Source of the DNA: Bacteroidales bacterium
GTDB taxonomy: Bacteria > Bacteroidota > Bacteroidia > Bacteroidales > UBA932
Length of the DNA: 55,139 nucleotides
Assembly (NCBI GenBank): GCA_017450165.1
Contig: JAFSWO010000044.1
Coordinates: 1 to 55,139, forward strand
Direction of reading: 5' to 3'
Each line of letters starts with the position of its first letter. Within the stretch, counting starts at the first letter, position 1. The position numbers and the translations under genes were made by a program. The notes beneath the pieces are model-generated. The model saw only the letters and a list, made by a program, of their open reading frames with translations. It was not told where the DNA came from and searched no databases. Below are positions 40,622 through 49,975 of this stretch, in pieces.

Positions 40622-41554
40622 TTACAGGTTGGTAACGACTTTGACGGCGGCGGGAATCAGCGTGCACTTTGCGGGAGAGCAGCCGACCGGTTCGCCATCC
40701 ACTTCCATGAAGGAAGCCGGTGACGCCTCGATTTCAATGGTCTGCTTTGCGCGGGTAGCGACGACCTCTTTCATTTCGAGAATCGTCCCCTTGAAGAGGC
40801 GCTTGACGGAGAAGAGGAACTTGATCTTCGGGAACTTCTTCACCACGGTCAGATCCAGCAGACCGTCGTCGATCACGGCATTCGGGGTTTCCATCATGCC
40901 GCCGCCACAGTAACGGCCGTTGCCCAGGGCCACCGAGAGGGCGGGACCTTCGAAGAAAGGTTCACCGTCCACTTTGATCTTGAAGTCCGGGCATTTGTAC
41001 CACAGGAATCCCTGCATCAGGCATTTATAATACTGGGCATCGCCGCTCTTGCCCTTCTTCTTGGAAGCCTCGAAGAGGTGGCAGACCTGGGCGTCGAATC
41101 CCAAGCCGCCGATGTTGACCATATAACGGGTATAGGGATTGCCGTTGTTGATGGTCTCCACCTTGACGACATCCTGGTACATCTCCTTGTCAGCGACAAT
41201 GATATCCACAGCCTTGTCCAGATCGTTCAGCGGAATCCGGTGATAACGCGGCCAGTCATTGCCGGACCCCACGGGAATCATGGCGATGGTAACATCCTGC
41301 GTTGGAACCTCCGTCTGCGTCATGACGCCGTTGAGAATCTCATGGATGGCGCCGTCGCCGCCCAGGGTAAGAATCTTGCGGTAACCTTCCCGCAGCGCCT
41401 CCTTGGTCAGCTCAATTGCATGATATTTGTATTCCGTGAAACTCTCGGAGTAGGTGACCCCCTTGGCGGCAAGCAATTCGGAAATCCGGGCCCAGGCCTC
41501 TCCGGCCTTTCCGCCGCCGGAGAGTTTGCTGATGATAACTTTCCAGTCTTTCAT
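40622..41554 (-). CDS. Diacylglycerol kinase-family lipid kinase
   Basis: The start at 41554 (MKDWKVIISKLSGGGKAGEAW) gives 310 residues. The DAGK catalytic domain shows LGGDGAIHEILNGV (usually GGDGT) and IPVGSGNDWPRYHRI, then a C-terminal beta-sandwich with AVIDDGLLDLTVVKKFPK and FMEVDGEPVG. It phosphorylates a lipid or long-chain base at the inner membrane; the substrate in Bacteroidota may be a sphingoid or diacylglycerol lipid. A TTG-initiated extension upstream runs through the promoter and is rejected. Confidence 0.9.
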   Translation of the reverse strand: MKDWKVIISKLSGGGKAGEAWARISELLAAKGVTYSESFTEYKYHAIELTKEALREGYRKILTLGGDGAIHEILNGVMTQTEVPTQDVTIAMIPVGSGNDWPRYHRIPLNDLDKAVDIIVADKEMYQDVVKVETINNGNPYTRYMVNIGGLGFDAQVCHLFEASKKKGKSGDAQYYKCLMQGFLWYKCPDFKIKVDGEPFFEGPALSVALGNGRYCGGGMMETPNAVIDDGLLDLTVVKKFPKIKFLFSVKRLFKGTILEMKEVVATRAKQTIEIEASPASFMEVDGEPVGCSPAKCTLIPAAVKVVTNL

Positions 41555-41571
41555 AGTCACTGTTTGTCCTG

Positions 41572-41579
41572 CAAATTTA
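41572..41579 (-). promoter_or_regulatory. -7 element for the lipid kinase-ftsK operon
   Basis: TAAATTTG on the minus strand matches TAnnTTTG, 17 bases before the ATG at 41554. Confidence 0.65.
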
Positions 41580-41612
41580 TCCAAAAATCCCTATTCCTAA
41601 TAAAAGAATTTG

Positions 41613-41620
41613 TATTTTTG
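41613..41620 (+). promoter_or_regulatory. -7 element for the parAB operon
   Basis: TATTTTTG matches TAnnTTTG and leaves 20 bases before the parA ATG at 41641. It is divergent from the lipid kinase promoter. Confidence 0.65.
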
Positions 41621-41640
41621 TATTTTCAAGAGATAATACC

Positions 41641-42411
41641 ATGGGCAAAATCATAGCGATAGCAAACCAGAAGGGCGGCGTGGGAAAGACCACCACCGCC
41701 ATCAACCTCGCCTCCTCCCTGGCCGTCCTCGAAAAACGCACGCTCGTCATCGACGCCGACCCGCAGGCCAACACCACCTCCGGTCTCAACTTCGACCCGG
41801 ACTCCCAGGACAAACGCACCCTCTATCAGGTGCTGATTGGCGAGCGCAAGATTGAAGAAACCATTCTGGAAACCGATCTCGCCTGCCTGCACATCATTCC
41901 CTCCCACATCGACCTTGTGGGTGCGGAGGTGGAGATGCTGTCGCTCGAGAGCGGCCGTGAGCATCTGCTCCGGAATGCCATCGCATCGATTCGGGACAAC
42001 TACGATTTCATCATCATCGACTGCGCTCCGTCGCTCGGCCTGATTACGGTCAACGCCCTGACGGCCGCCGATTCGGTGATTATCCCGGTCCAGCCGGAAT
42101 ATTTCTCGCTGGAGGGGTTGGGCAAACTGCTCAAGACCATCAAAATCGTACAGACGCGCCTGAACACCGCCCTCAATATCGAAGGTTTCCTCTTCACGAT
42201 GTACGACGGCCGGCTCCGCCTCCACAACCAGGTGGTGGACGACGTGAAGAAACACTTCCCCGGCATGTCCTTCGAAACCGTCATTACCCGAAATGTCCGC
42301 CTCAGTGAGGCTCCTTCATACGGCAAGCCCGCCATTCTCTACGACGCTTCCTCCTCGGGAGCGAACAACTATCTGACGCTTGCCCAGGAAATCATCAAAA
42401 AGAATATCTGA
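41641..42411 (+). CDS. parA: Chromosome partitioning ATPase ParA/Soj
   Basis: A 256-residue deviant-Walker ATPase of usual length. KGGVGKTTTAINLA is the P-loop with its signature lysine; DADPQANTTSGL and IIIDCAPSLGLITVNAL complete the nucleotide site. It forms ATP-dependent dimers on DNA and moves ParB-parS complexes. The parB gene follows after 2 bp. Confidence 0.97.
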   Translation: MGKIIAIANQKGGVGKTTTAINLASSLAVLEKRTLVIDADPQANTTSGLNFDPDSQDKRTLYQVLIGERKIEETILETDLACLHIIPSHIDLVGAEVEMLSLESGREHLLRNAIASIRDNYDFIIIDCAPSLGLITVNALTAADSVIIPVQPEYFSLEGLGKLLKTIKIVQTRLNTALNIEGFLFTMYDGRLRLHNQVVDDVKKHFPGMSFETVITRNVRLSEAPSYGKPAILYDASSSGANNYLTLAQEIIKKNI

Positions 42412-42413
42412 CA

Positions 42414-43319
42414 ATGGCACAAAGACCTGCATTAGGCAAAGGATTAGGCGCCCTGCTGGGCGACATCGATGCGGCTCCGGTTGCTCAGGAACCGCGTGTG
42501 GCCACGGTACCCATTGCGACCGACAGCCCCGTCGCCGTCAATGAGATTGCGTTGGACAAGATTGTCCCCAACCCCTACCAGCCCCGTACCAACTTCGATG
42601 AGGAGGCCCTCTCCGAACTCAGCGAATCCATCCGGACCCTGGGTATCATCCAGCCGCTGACCCTCCGTGAGATGCCCGAAGGCCGCTACCAGATTATCAG
42701 CGGCGAACGGCGTTTCCGCGCCTCAAAGATGGCCGGCCTCACGCAGGTCCCCGCCTATATCCGGAAAGCGGACGACGCGGCCATGCTCGAAATGGCCATT
42801 GTGGAGAACATCCAGCGCGAGAATCTGGACGCTATCGAGACGGCGCTCGGATTTCAGCGGCTGATTGACGAGTGCTCCCTGACCCAGGAGGCCATGGCCC
42901 TCCGCGTGGGAAAGAAGCGCGCCACCATCACCAACTATCTGCGCCTGCTCAACCTCCCGCCGGAGATCCAGAAGGCCATCAAGGAGAACGCCATCAGCGC
43001 CGGCCATGCCAAAGCGCTGCTGTCGCTTGACAATCCCAAGGCCCAGATCCGGCTCTGCAACCAGGCCATCAAAGGAGGATGGTCCGTCCGCACGCTGGAG
43101 GAGAAAGTCCGCAGACTGCTGGAAGAGAAGCAACCTGTAAAGGCAGACGCTCCTGCGCTGCCTGAAAGCTATACCCGTCTGAAAGGGCTCTTCGAGTCGC
43201 TGGGAAGCGGCGTTTCCGTCAAACGCGCGGAAAAGGGCGGCGGCCTGCTGACCGTCCGCTTCAAGAATGACGCAGAAACGGAGAAGTTCCTCGAGGCCAT
43301 GGAAAAGTTCAATCGATAG
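42414..43319 (+). CDS. parB: Chromosome partitioning protein ParB/Spo0J
   Basis: A 301-residue ParB. The start RPALGKGLGALLG is the ParA-interacting motif. The N-terminal CTPase domain (about 42-130) shows NPYQPRTNFDE, SGERRFRASKMAG and IVENIQRENLDAIE. The helix-turn-helix (about 150-190: LTQEAMALRVGKKRATITNYLRLLNLP) binds parS, and the C-terminal dimer domain follows. No good parS match was found in the window. Confidence 0.97.
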   Translation: MAQRPALGKGLGALLGDIDAAPVAQEPRVATVPIATDSPVAVNEIALDKIVPNPYQPRTNFDEEALSELSESIRTLGIIQPLTLREMPEGRYQIISGERRFRASKMAGLTQVPAYIRKADDAAMLEMAIVENIQRENLDAIETALGFQRLIDECSLTQEAMALRVGKKRATITNYLRLLNLPPEIQKAIKENAISAGHAKALLSLDNPKAQIRLCNQAIKGGWSVRTLEEKVRRLLEEKQPVKADAPALPESYTRLKGLFESLGSGVSVKRAEKGGGLLTVRFKNDAETEKFLEAMEKFNR

Positions 43320-43330
43320 CGGTTCGGAAG

Positions 43331-44287
43331 GTGCGCTCGAAGGTTCTCTTACTCGGTCTGTTGCTCATAGGCATCTGCTTCGGGGCGGAGGCGCAGTTCC
43401 GACGTGAACTCTCCACCAATACCGGCACCTTTACCAACGTTCCGGGCGCATCGGATCCCAATAATCCGCAGGCTGGCGACAGCACTTCGGTGGCGGTCGA
43501 TTCCACGGCCGGATTCTCCCTGAAAAAGCTCATCCGGGGCTACGCCCGCAAAGATACGCTCCCGCCGGCCTATATGTTTGCCGGCGCCGTGGTCGTTCCC
43601 GGGGCCTCCCAGATGTACAACCGCGACTGGTGGAAGTTGCCCATCATCTACACCGGAATCGGAGCGGGCATCGGCAGCGGCATCTATTTCAACACGCAAT
43701 GGAAAAAGACCGGCGATCCGCAGTTCAAGACCTGGCGCAACCTGAGTTACGCCGGCGCCGGGCTCTTCTACTGGGCCTCCCTGCTGGACGGAGTAGTCTG
43801 CTACCAGACGGATCTCCGCAACCCGGTTCCCGTCAAATCCACCCTCTACTCCGCCCTGCTGCCCGGCCTGGGACAGGCCAACAACGGAGACTGGTGGAAG
43901 ATCCCCATCTGGGTGGGCGGGTTTGTGGCCTGCGGCTACGCCTTTCACCTCAACAACATGGAGTATCAGCGCTTCCGCTATCTCTATACCGTGGGCAGTG
44001 ACTCCTCAACAGGTTATTACGGCGCCGTCTCCGCCTCGCAGGCGGAGTGGTACAAAGACCTCTACCGCAAGTACCGGGACTATTCCGTGCTGGCCTTTGC
44101 CGTGGTCTATATCCTGAACATCATCGATGCCAACGTCTTTGCCTACATGGCAGACTTCGACGTGAGCGACAACCTGGCTTCGCTCCGGCTGGAGCCCACC
44201 GTCCTGAACCCCGAATACTCCCTGATGGCCGCCTCCGGCTCCCCGCTGACGCCGGCCCTGGGACTTAAACTGAACCTCAATTTCTAA
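43331..44287 (+). CDS. DUF5683 protein
   Basis: A 318-residue protein starting at GTG, with a signal peptide (MRSKVLLLGLLLIGICFGAEAQ). The repeat-like motifs AVVVPGASQMYNRDWWKLPIIYTG and SALLPGLGQANNGDWWKIPIWVGG, each followed by a membrane segment, identify DUF5683. It is likely an inner or outer membrane protein with about six hydrophobic segments. The order parA, parB, DUF5683, lytic transglycosylase is conserved in Bacteroidota. Function unknown. Confidence 0.9.
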   Translation: MRSKVLLLGLLLIGICFGAEAQFRRELSTNTGTFTNVPGASDPNNPQAGDSTSVAVDSTAGFSLKKLIRGYARKDTLPPAYMFAGAVVVPGASQMYNRDWWKLPIIYTGIGAGIGSGIYFNTQWKKTGDPQFKTWRNLSYAGAGLFYWASLLDGVVCYQTDLRNPVPVKSTLYSALLPGLGQANNGDWWKIPIWVGGFVACGYAFHLNNMEYQRFRYLYTVGSDSSTGYYGAVSASQAEWYKDLYRKYRDYSVLAFAVVYILNIIDANVFAYMADFDVSDNLASLRLEPTVLNPEYSLMAASGSPLTPALGLKLNLNF

Positions 44288-44293
44288 TAACCG

Positions 44294-45946
44294 ATGAATT
44301 ATAGAAGAATCGTAACCTCCGTACTCGTGCTGCTCGCCGGCACGTTCGCTTTCGCCCAGACACAGGATACCGTCACCCACAGACTGAGACCCACCGGGCG
44401 GTTGAACAAGAACCTCGTCATCGACGACCTGCAGCGCCAGATTGACTCCCTCCAGAAGGCTTACGATTCACTCTATGTGGAATATCAGTCCGTCATCCAG
44501 CCGGTGAACATCACCGATACGGAAGACCTCATCACGGACAACGACACCACGACCGTGGAACTGCCCGACTACACGCCGGAAAACATCGATTCGCTGCTCC
44601 ATGCCTACTACATCCAGATGGACCAGCAGCTGACGAGTTTTGACTTCGAGAGCATGGACCGGGACACCCTGACCTCCAGCATCCCCGATTCGGTCTACAT
44701 CGCCCGCCTGAACAGCATCAACTCCTTCATTCCGCTGCAGTTCAACCGGTATGTGAAAAACGACATCATCCACTATACGGAGAAGATTCCGAAGGTCACC
44801 GCCCGCATCCTGGGTCTGGCACCTTACTACCTGCCGCAGTTTGAAGAGATCTTCGATGAATTCGACATGCCCAAGGAGCTGAAGGCGATGGCTGTAATTG
44901 AATCGGCCCTCAACGCCAAGGCCGTCTCTCGCGCACGCGCCAAGGGAATGTGGCAGTTCATCTATACCACCGGCCGTCGTTATGGCCTGAATATCACCTC
45001 CTTCGTGGACGAGCGATTCGATCCGGTCACCGCCTGCCGTGCCGCAGCCCAGTACCTGAAGGATTCCTACATGATCTTCGGTGACTGGCAGCTGGCCATC
45101 GCCTCCTACAACTGCGGAACGGGCAACGTGAACAAGGCCATTCGCCGCAGCGGCGGCAAGACCGACTTCTGGGAGATCTATCCCTACCTGCCCCGCGAGA
45201 CCCGCGGTTATATCCCGGCCTTCATCGCTGCGCTCTATGTGCTGCAGTATTATCCGGAACACGGCATTGTTCCCGCTCAGGTCACCCTGCCCGCCCATAT
45301 CGACACCATCCACGTGAACAAGATGCTGCACTTCCAGCAGGTATCTGACAATATCGGCATCTCCATGGAGACGCTCCGCGAACTCAACCCGCAGTATTTG
45401 CATGACATTATCCCCGGCACCGAGCGTCAGTACGTGCTGCGTCTCCCCTACAATTATACCGGTCCCTTCGTAGAGAAAGAGGCGGACATCTATTCCTACA
45501 AAGACAGCGTCTTCTTTAACGAGACGGCCATCACCAAGATTAAGGAGACCGGCGGCGGAGAGACCGGCGGCCGCATTGTCCACCGGGTGAAGAAGGGCGA
45601 AACCCTCGGCGGTATCGCTTCGCGCTACCGCACCAGCGTAGCGAACATCAAGCGTTGGAACGGTCTGCGCAGCAATACCATCCAGGTGGGTCAGCGCCTC
45701 GTTATCTACGGCAAGAAAGCTGCGCCGAAGAGCACGACCACCACGGCCAAACCCGCTCCTGGCGGCGGCAACAAGACGACGACCTCCGGCGAATGGGTGA
45801 TGTACACCGTTCGCAAGGGCGACACCCTCTCCGCGATTTCATCGCGCAACCACGTCTCGCTGGGAACACTGATGAACCTCAACGGACTCTCCAAGAACAG
45901 CAAGATTTATCCCGGAATGAAGCTCCGGATCAAGAAGGCACAGTAA
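44294..45946 (+). CDS. Lytic transglycosylase with two LysM domains (MltD-like)
   Basis: A 550-residue exported protein: signal peptide MNYRRIVTSVLVLLAGTFAFAQ, an acidic region, then an SLT goose-lysozyme domain (about 170-310) with catalytic Glu in AVIESALNAKAVSRARAKGMWQF and ASYNCGTGNVNKAI. Two LysM peptidoglycan-binding domains sit at about 432-475 (HRVKKGETLGGIASRY) and 504-548 (YTVRKGDTLSAISSRN). It cleaves peptidoglycan strands non-hydrolytically. The last 40 bases overlap the convergent HhH/OMP gene. Confidence 0.94.
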   Translation: MNYRRIVTSVLVLLAGTFAFAQTQDTVTHRLRPTGRLNKNLVIDDLQRQIDSLQKAYDSLYVEYQSVIQPVNITDTEDLITDNDTTTVELPDYTPENIDSLLHAYYIQMDQQLTSFDFESMDRDTLTSSIPDSVYIARLNSINSFIPLQFNRYVKNDIIHYTEKIPKVTARILGLAPYYLPQFEEIFDEFDMPKELKAMAVIESALNAKAVSRARAKGMWQFIYTTGRRYGLNITSFVDERFDPVTACRAAAQYLKDSYMIFGDWQLAIASYNCGTGNVNKAIRRSGGKTDFWEIYPYLPRETRGYIPAFIAALYVLQYYPEHGIVPAQVTLPAHIDTIHVNKMLHFQQVSDNIGISMETLRELNPQYLHDIIPGTERQYVLRLPYNYTGPFVEKEADIYSYKDSVFFNETAITKIKETGGGETGGRIVHRVKKGETLGGIASRYRTSVANIKRWNGLRSNTIQVGQRLVIYGKKAAPKSTTTTAKPAPGGGNKTTTSGEWVMYTVRKGDTLSAISSRNHVSLGTLMNLNGLSKNSKIYPGMKLRIKKAQ

Positions 45947-47763
45947 TCGTCCGATAGACGAAACCAGCCTTCCAGGCTTTTGACAGGGGCATACCGCACG
46001 AGCAGGTAGGCCCCTGTTCCTTTTCCATAGAACTGTCGGACGCTGTAGCTCTGGGGCAGTCCCTTTTCGTAAAAACTGATGCGGGAATCCCAGTCGGCCG
46101 TGTCATAAAACGTAATGCGGCCGGCAAGCGTGAGATGGCGGTGAAAGCCCGTGAAGGCCGCCTCTGCATAAGCCGCCCCGCCGCCCGGTCCGCCCTGTGC
46201 CCGGGCACCCAGCGACCAATGGTTCGAAATCGACCAGTTTCCACCCAGCCGGGTCTGCCATTTTCCGGAGTTGTTGCGAAAGAGGAATTGCGCGGAGGAG
46301 CCGTCGACAAAGGCGCCCGCAAGTTCCAGACGGACACGCCATGCCGACGAGGGGCCGTCATATCCGAATCGGGCCCACGGATAATAGGAGTACTCGCCAT
46401 GGGCGCGAAGGGTCCACGCCTTGCTCAGGTAGTAGCGCAGGGAGAGCGTAGCGCCCGCCTGGTTGGCACAGGCACTCAAAGTAGAGTATGCCCCGGCATG
46501 CGTCGCGATGTAGGACTTATCGTAATAGCGCATCAGCAGGCTGATTTCCAGCGCATAGACGGGGCTCCAGATAGCGCCCGCCACACAGGCCGGCGCCCCG
46601 TTGGCATCCACCGCCGCCTCTCCGAAGAGACGCCAGGCCGCGCTGTGCCAGTATCCGTCCAGTCCTACATTGCCCCACCAGCCATCATATTGCTGATAGC
46701 GGTTGTATTCGTGGAGCACCCGGCCGTTGGGCTTGTCGTACCGATAGACGGCCGCCGTCAGGCCGATCCGCCCGTGCTGAAAGTCGCGGCCAGCGGCCAA
46801 CGCCGCTACCCATTCGTGCATCGTGTGGCGCTTGGACTGCTCGGTGGCGGTGCGGTGCAGGCCGTCCGTGGCAATCGAGGTATAGGCGCCATCCGCAATT
46901 CGGGCATCCACGGCATTGTAGGAGGCCAGCGCCGTCAACCGCCATGCAGCCAGGGCAAAGGTCGCTCCCGCGCCCCGGAAGAAGTTCGATTCGTCCGTGG
47001 AGGAATAGGGTTTCAATCCGCCGGTATGACGGAGTACCGACGCCGGCTCTCCCAGCAGCGCGCCGGCACGGAAAGCCTTCCATAGCACCAACCCTTGCCC
47101 GAACCGAGCCGTATAATCGCCCGCCACCGCCTGCTGCAGCACGGTGCCACGGGTTCCGCTCCATCCGGCTGAAAGGGAGATGAAATCGGGCAGAAAGCCC
47201 TTCTGCCAGGATTCGCCGGCATCGTGGTCAACCGTCGCTGCAAGTGTCAGCCGTGGGGTAGAACCGCTGTATTTCCCCGTCAACGAGGGCGTCTTCTCCC
47301 CTGCCTTCCAGCGAGTTCGCAACAGTGCGCCGTGCTGCCAGAGATGATCGGAAGCGAGCGCACCGGGGATCTGCTCGCTCCCGAAACTGAAGAACTGCGC
47401 GCAAAGGGCCGCCTTCTCCTGCGAGAAGCCATCCACCATGGCCAGTTCCCCGGCCGAGAGAATGTCCCCAAACTCCTTCCGGTGGTCCATGATACTCTCA
47501 ACCTGAAAGAGCGTCAGCAAGCCCGTCTCCTCCAGCGCTTCCCGCGAGAGGGTATTGATGTCCGGCCGCCGGCGGGCGAGCGCTTCGTAACGGGCAAGCA
47601 GGGCCTCCTGCGCCGAAGGATCATCGGCCAGTTGTTCCGCCAGGGCCGTCAATTCAACCGGAAGTGTTTGGGCGTCAACGCGCCCGGCAAAAGTGGATAA
47701 AAAAAAGATTGTCGCGAGGCTGACAATCTTCAGGGCTATCCTCCCTACGATCTTACTCCTCAT
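45907..47763 (-). CDS. Exported helix-hairpin-helix protein with predicted outer-membrane beta-barrel
   Basis: A 618-residue protein with a signal peptide ending near VDA (residue 31). Residues about 66-130 form ComEA/GspK-like helix-hairpin-helix repeats (RPDINTLSREALEETGLLTLFQVESIMDHR, then GDILSAGELAMVDGFSQEKA). The rest is rich in alternating aromatic and polar residues, Gly and Tyr, as in outer-membrane beta-barrels. Related HhH proteins are known in Bacteroidota without assigned function. A DNA-uptake link is tempting but unproven. It overlaps mltD by 40 bases at its 3' end. Confidence 0.8.
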   Translation of the reverse strand: MRSKIVGRIALKIVSLATIFFLSTFAGRVDAQTLPVELTALAEQLADDPSAQEALLARYEALARRRPDINTLSREALEETGLLTLFQVESIMDHRKEFGDILSAGELAMVDGFSQEKAALCAQFFSFGSEQIPGALASDHLWQHGALLRTRWKAGEKTPSLTGKYSGSTPRLTLAATVDHDAGESWQKGFLPDFISLSAGWSGTRGTVLQQAVAGDYTARFGQGLVLWKAFRAGALLGEPASVLRHTGGLKPYSSTDESNFFRGAGATFALAAWRLTALASYNAVDARIADGAYTSIATDGLHRTATEQSKRHTMHEWVAALAAGRDFQHGRIGLTAAVYRYDKPNGRVLHEYNRYQQYDGWWGNVGLDGYWHSAAWRLFGEAAVDANGAPACVAGAIWSPVYALEISLLMRYYDKSYIATHAGAYSTLSACANQAGATLSLRYYLSKAWTLRAHGEYSYYPWARFGYDGPSSAWRVRLELAGAFVDGSSAQFLFRNNSGKWQTRLGGNWSISNHWSLGARAQGGPGGGAAYAEAAFTGFHRHLTLAGRITFYDTADWDSRISFYEKGLPQSYSVRQFYGKGTGAYLLVRYAPVKSLEGWFRLSDDYCAFLIRSFIPG

Positions 47764-47807
47764 AGCAAATATGTCTTGAAAAATAATTTTCGTTCGAAGA
47801 TAATGAT

Positions 47808-47815
47808 TAAATTTG
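47808..47815 (+). promoter_or_regulatory. -7 element for the hpt operon
   Basis: TAAATTTG matches TAnnTTTG and leaves 25 bases before the hpt ATG at 47841. Confidence 0.65.
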
Positions 47816-47840
47816 TATCCACAATCAACATTTTTCAGGT

Positions 47841-48383
47841 ATGGCTAAAATCAAACTTCAGAACAGGACTTTCGTTCCGTACATCAGCAACGAAGAGATT
47901 GAAAAGGCGATTGACCGTGTTGCCGAAAAGGTGAATGCAGACTACAAGGGCTGCACCGATGTTCCTATCATCCTCTGCGTCCTCAACGGCTCTATCATCT
48001 TTACGGCAGAACTCCTTAAGCGACTCACCTTCAACTGTGAGCTGGCCACCATCCGCCTCTCCTCCTATCAAGGCACGGAGACCACCGGCGTCACCCGCAA
48101 GGTGCTGGGCCTGACCGTCAGCCTCAAGGGCCGCCGTGTGATCGTGGTTGAAGACATCGTCGATACGGGCCATACCATTACCGACCTCACCCGCATTCTG
48201 GCGGAAGCCGGTGCTTCCGACGTCAAGGTCTGCACGATGCTTTTCAAGCCGGCCATCTTCAAGAGCACCATCAAACTCGACTATGTGGCCATGGAGATCG
48301 AGCCCAAGTTCATCGTCGGCTTCGGTCTGGACTTCAACGAACTCGGCCGCAACCTCAAGGATATCTACATTCTCGACGAATAG
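47841..48383 (+). CDS. hpt: Hypoxanthine phosphoribosyltransferase
   Basis: A 180-residue type I phosphoribosyltransferase. The PRPP loop is VIVVEDIVDTGHTITDL; the active-site loop RLSSYQGTETTG and the C-terminal FIVGFGLDFNELGRNLKDIYILDE are also typical. It salvages hypoxanthine and guanine. It heads a five-gene operon with adk (3 bp gap), obg, a PAP2 phosphatase and lplA. Confidence 0.97.
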   Translation: MAKIKLQNRTFVPYISNEEIEKAIDRVAEKVNADYKGCTDVPIILCVLNGSIIFTAELLKRLTFNCELATIRLSSYQGTETTGVTRKVLGLTVSLKGRRVIVVEDIVDTGHTITDLTRILAEAGASDVKVCTMLFKPAIFKSTIKLDYVAMEIEPKFIVGFGLDFNELGRNLKDIYILDE

Positions 48384-48386
48384 ATC

Positions 48387-48953
48387 ATGAAGCACTATAT
48401 TCTGTTCGGTCCTCCGGGCGCCGGCAAGGGCACCCAGGCCGCACTGATGGTTGAAAAGTTCAACCTTCGCCACATCTCCACGGGCGATTTGCTGCGCCGT
48501 GAAATCAAGGCCGGCACGGAGCTCGGCCGTCAGGCTGCCGCGCTGATCGAGAAGGGCAACCTGGTTCCCGACGAAGTGGTGGAAGGAATGATTGCCGGTG
48601 AACTCGCCGCGCATCCGCATGTCAAAGGGTTCATCTACGACGGATTCCCGCGCACCGTAGCGCAGGCCGAGGTGCTGGACAAGCTGCTCGCCGACCGCGG
48701 CGAAGCGGTGACCGCCGTCATCTCCATCATGATCGATGACGAAATGGTGCTCTCGCGCATCAAACACCGCGCCCTCCTCGAGAACCGCAAAGACGACGCC
48801 GACGAGTCCATCATCCGCACCCGCATCGCCAACTACCACGCCAAGACCGAACCGGTCATCGGCTTCTACAAGGCCGAGGGCAAGTACAACGAAATAGGCG
48901 GCGAGGGAGCCATTGAGGAGATCTTCGGCCGCATCGAAAAGGTCATCGGATAG
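48387..48953 (+). CDS. adk: Adenylate kinase
   Basis: A 188-residue adenylate kinase of the short-lid type common in Bacteroidota. P-loop [16 protein letters not shown]-binding [10 protein letters not shown] and [11 protein letters not shown], and the short lid with [18 protein letters not shown] (no zinc cysteines). It balances adenine nucleotides. Confidence 0.97.
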   Translation: MKHYILFGPPGAGKGTQAALMVEKFNLRHISTGDLLRREIKAGTELGRQAAALIEKGNLVPDEVVEGMIAGELAAHPHVKGFIYDGFPRTVAQAEVLDKLLADRGEAVTAVISIMIDDEMVLSRIKHRALLENRKDDADESIIRTRIANYHAKTEPVIGFYKAEGKYNEIGGEGAIEEIFGRIEKVIG

Positions 48954-48967
48954 GAATCTCTACGCGC

Positions 48968-49975
48968 ATGGCCGACAGTAATTTCATAGATCACGTACGC
49001 ATCTACTGCAAAGCCGGAAACGGCGGAAAGGGATCGATGCACCTGCATCGGGCCAAGTATGTCCCGAAGGGCGGACCGGACGGCGGCGACGGCGGCCGGG
49101 GTGGCCACATCATCCTGCGGGGCAACAAGCAGATGTGGACGCTGATCCACCTGCGCTACCGCAAGAACATCCGCGCCGAGGACGGCGGGGACGGCAGCGG
49201 CCAGCTCAAGACCGGCAAAGAGGGTGAGGACATCATTCTCGAGGTGCCGCTCGGCACGGTGGCTCGCGACGGTGAGACCAACGAGATCCTCTTCGAGATT
49301 ATGGAGGACGGCGAGCAACGCATCCTGGCCAAGGGAGGCCGGGGCGGTCTGGGTAACAACAACTTCAAGAGTGCCACCAACCAGACGCCGCGCTATGCCC
49401 AGCCGGGCGAGCCGGGCGTGGAGGGGCTCTTCATCCTGGAGCTGAAGATTCTGGCGGACGTGGGGCTCGTGGGCTTCCCGAATGCCGGGAAATCCACCCT
49501 GCTTTCCGTGGTCTCCGCCGCCAAACCCAAGATTGCCAACTACGCCTTCACCACCATGGAGCCCAACCTGGGCATCGTGAACTACTACGATGACAAATCG
49601 TTCGTGATGGCCGACATTCCGGGCATTATCGAGGGGGCGCACGAAGGCAAGGGGCTGGGACTCCGCTTCCTGCGTCATATTGAGCGCAACGCGATGCTAC
49701 TCTTCATGATTCCCGCGGACAGCAAGGATATCGGCAAGGAGTACAAGATTCTGCTCAACGAGCTCAAACAATACAACCCGGAACTGCTGGACAAGCAGCG
49801 CGTGATCGCCGTCACCAAGTCGGATATGCTGGACGAGGAACTCAAGGCCGAGATTCGCCGGCACATGCCGCGCAAGGTGCCTTATCTCTTTATCTGCTCG
49901 CTCACGGGCGAAGGCATACCGCAATTGAAAGACCTGCTCTGGCATACCCTCAACCGTGATGAATCCGCTGATTGA
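48968..49975 (+). CDS. obg: GTPase Obg/CgtA
   Basis: A 335-residue Obg GTPase. The glycine-rich Obg fold covers about residues 1-158 ([28 protein letters not shown]). The G domain follows with [31 protein letters not shown] and [10 protein letters not shown]. It acts in 50S ribosome maturation and binds ppGpp in other species. No C-terminal TGS-like extension is present. The gene ends by overlapping the PAP2 start. Confidence 0.97.
   Translation: MADSNFIDHVRIYCKAGNGGKGSMHLHRAKYVPKGGPDGGDGGRGGHIILRGNKQMWTLIHLRYRKNIRAEDGGDGSGQLKTGKEGEDIILEVPLGTVARDGETNEILFEIMEDGEQRILAKGGRGGLGNNNFKSATNQTPRYAQPGEPGVEGLFILELKILADVGLVGFPNAGKSTLLSVVSAAKPKIANYAFTTMEPNLGIVNYYDDKSFVMADIPGIIEGAHEGKGLGLRFLRHIERNAMLLFMIPADSKDIGKEYKILLNELKQYNPELLDKQRVIAVTKSDMLDEELKAEIRRHMPRKVPYLFICSLTGEGIPQLKDLLWHTLNRDESAD

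Noticed and set aside
41555-41584. TTG-initiated N-terminal extension of the lipid kinase
   Set aside because: The extension would cover the TAAATTTG promoter box. The ATG at 41554 gives the normal family N-terminus.
45308-45323. CACGTG-centred sequence as a possible parS site
   Set aside because: It is the only notable CACGTG found near parAB, but the flanks do not match the TGTTTCACGTGAAACA palindrome and it lies in the conserved coding region of the transglycosylase.
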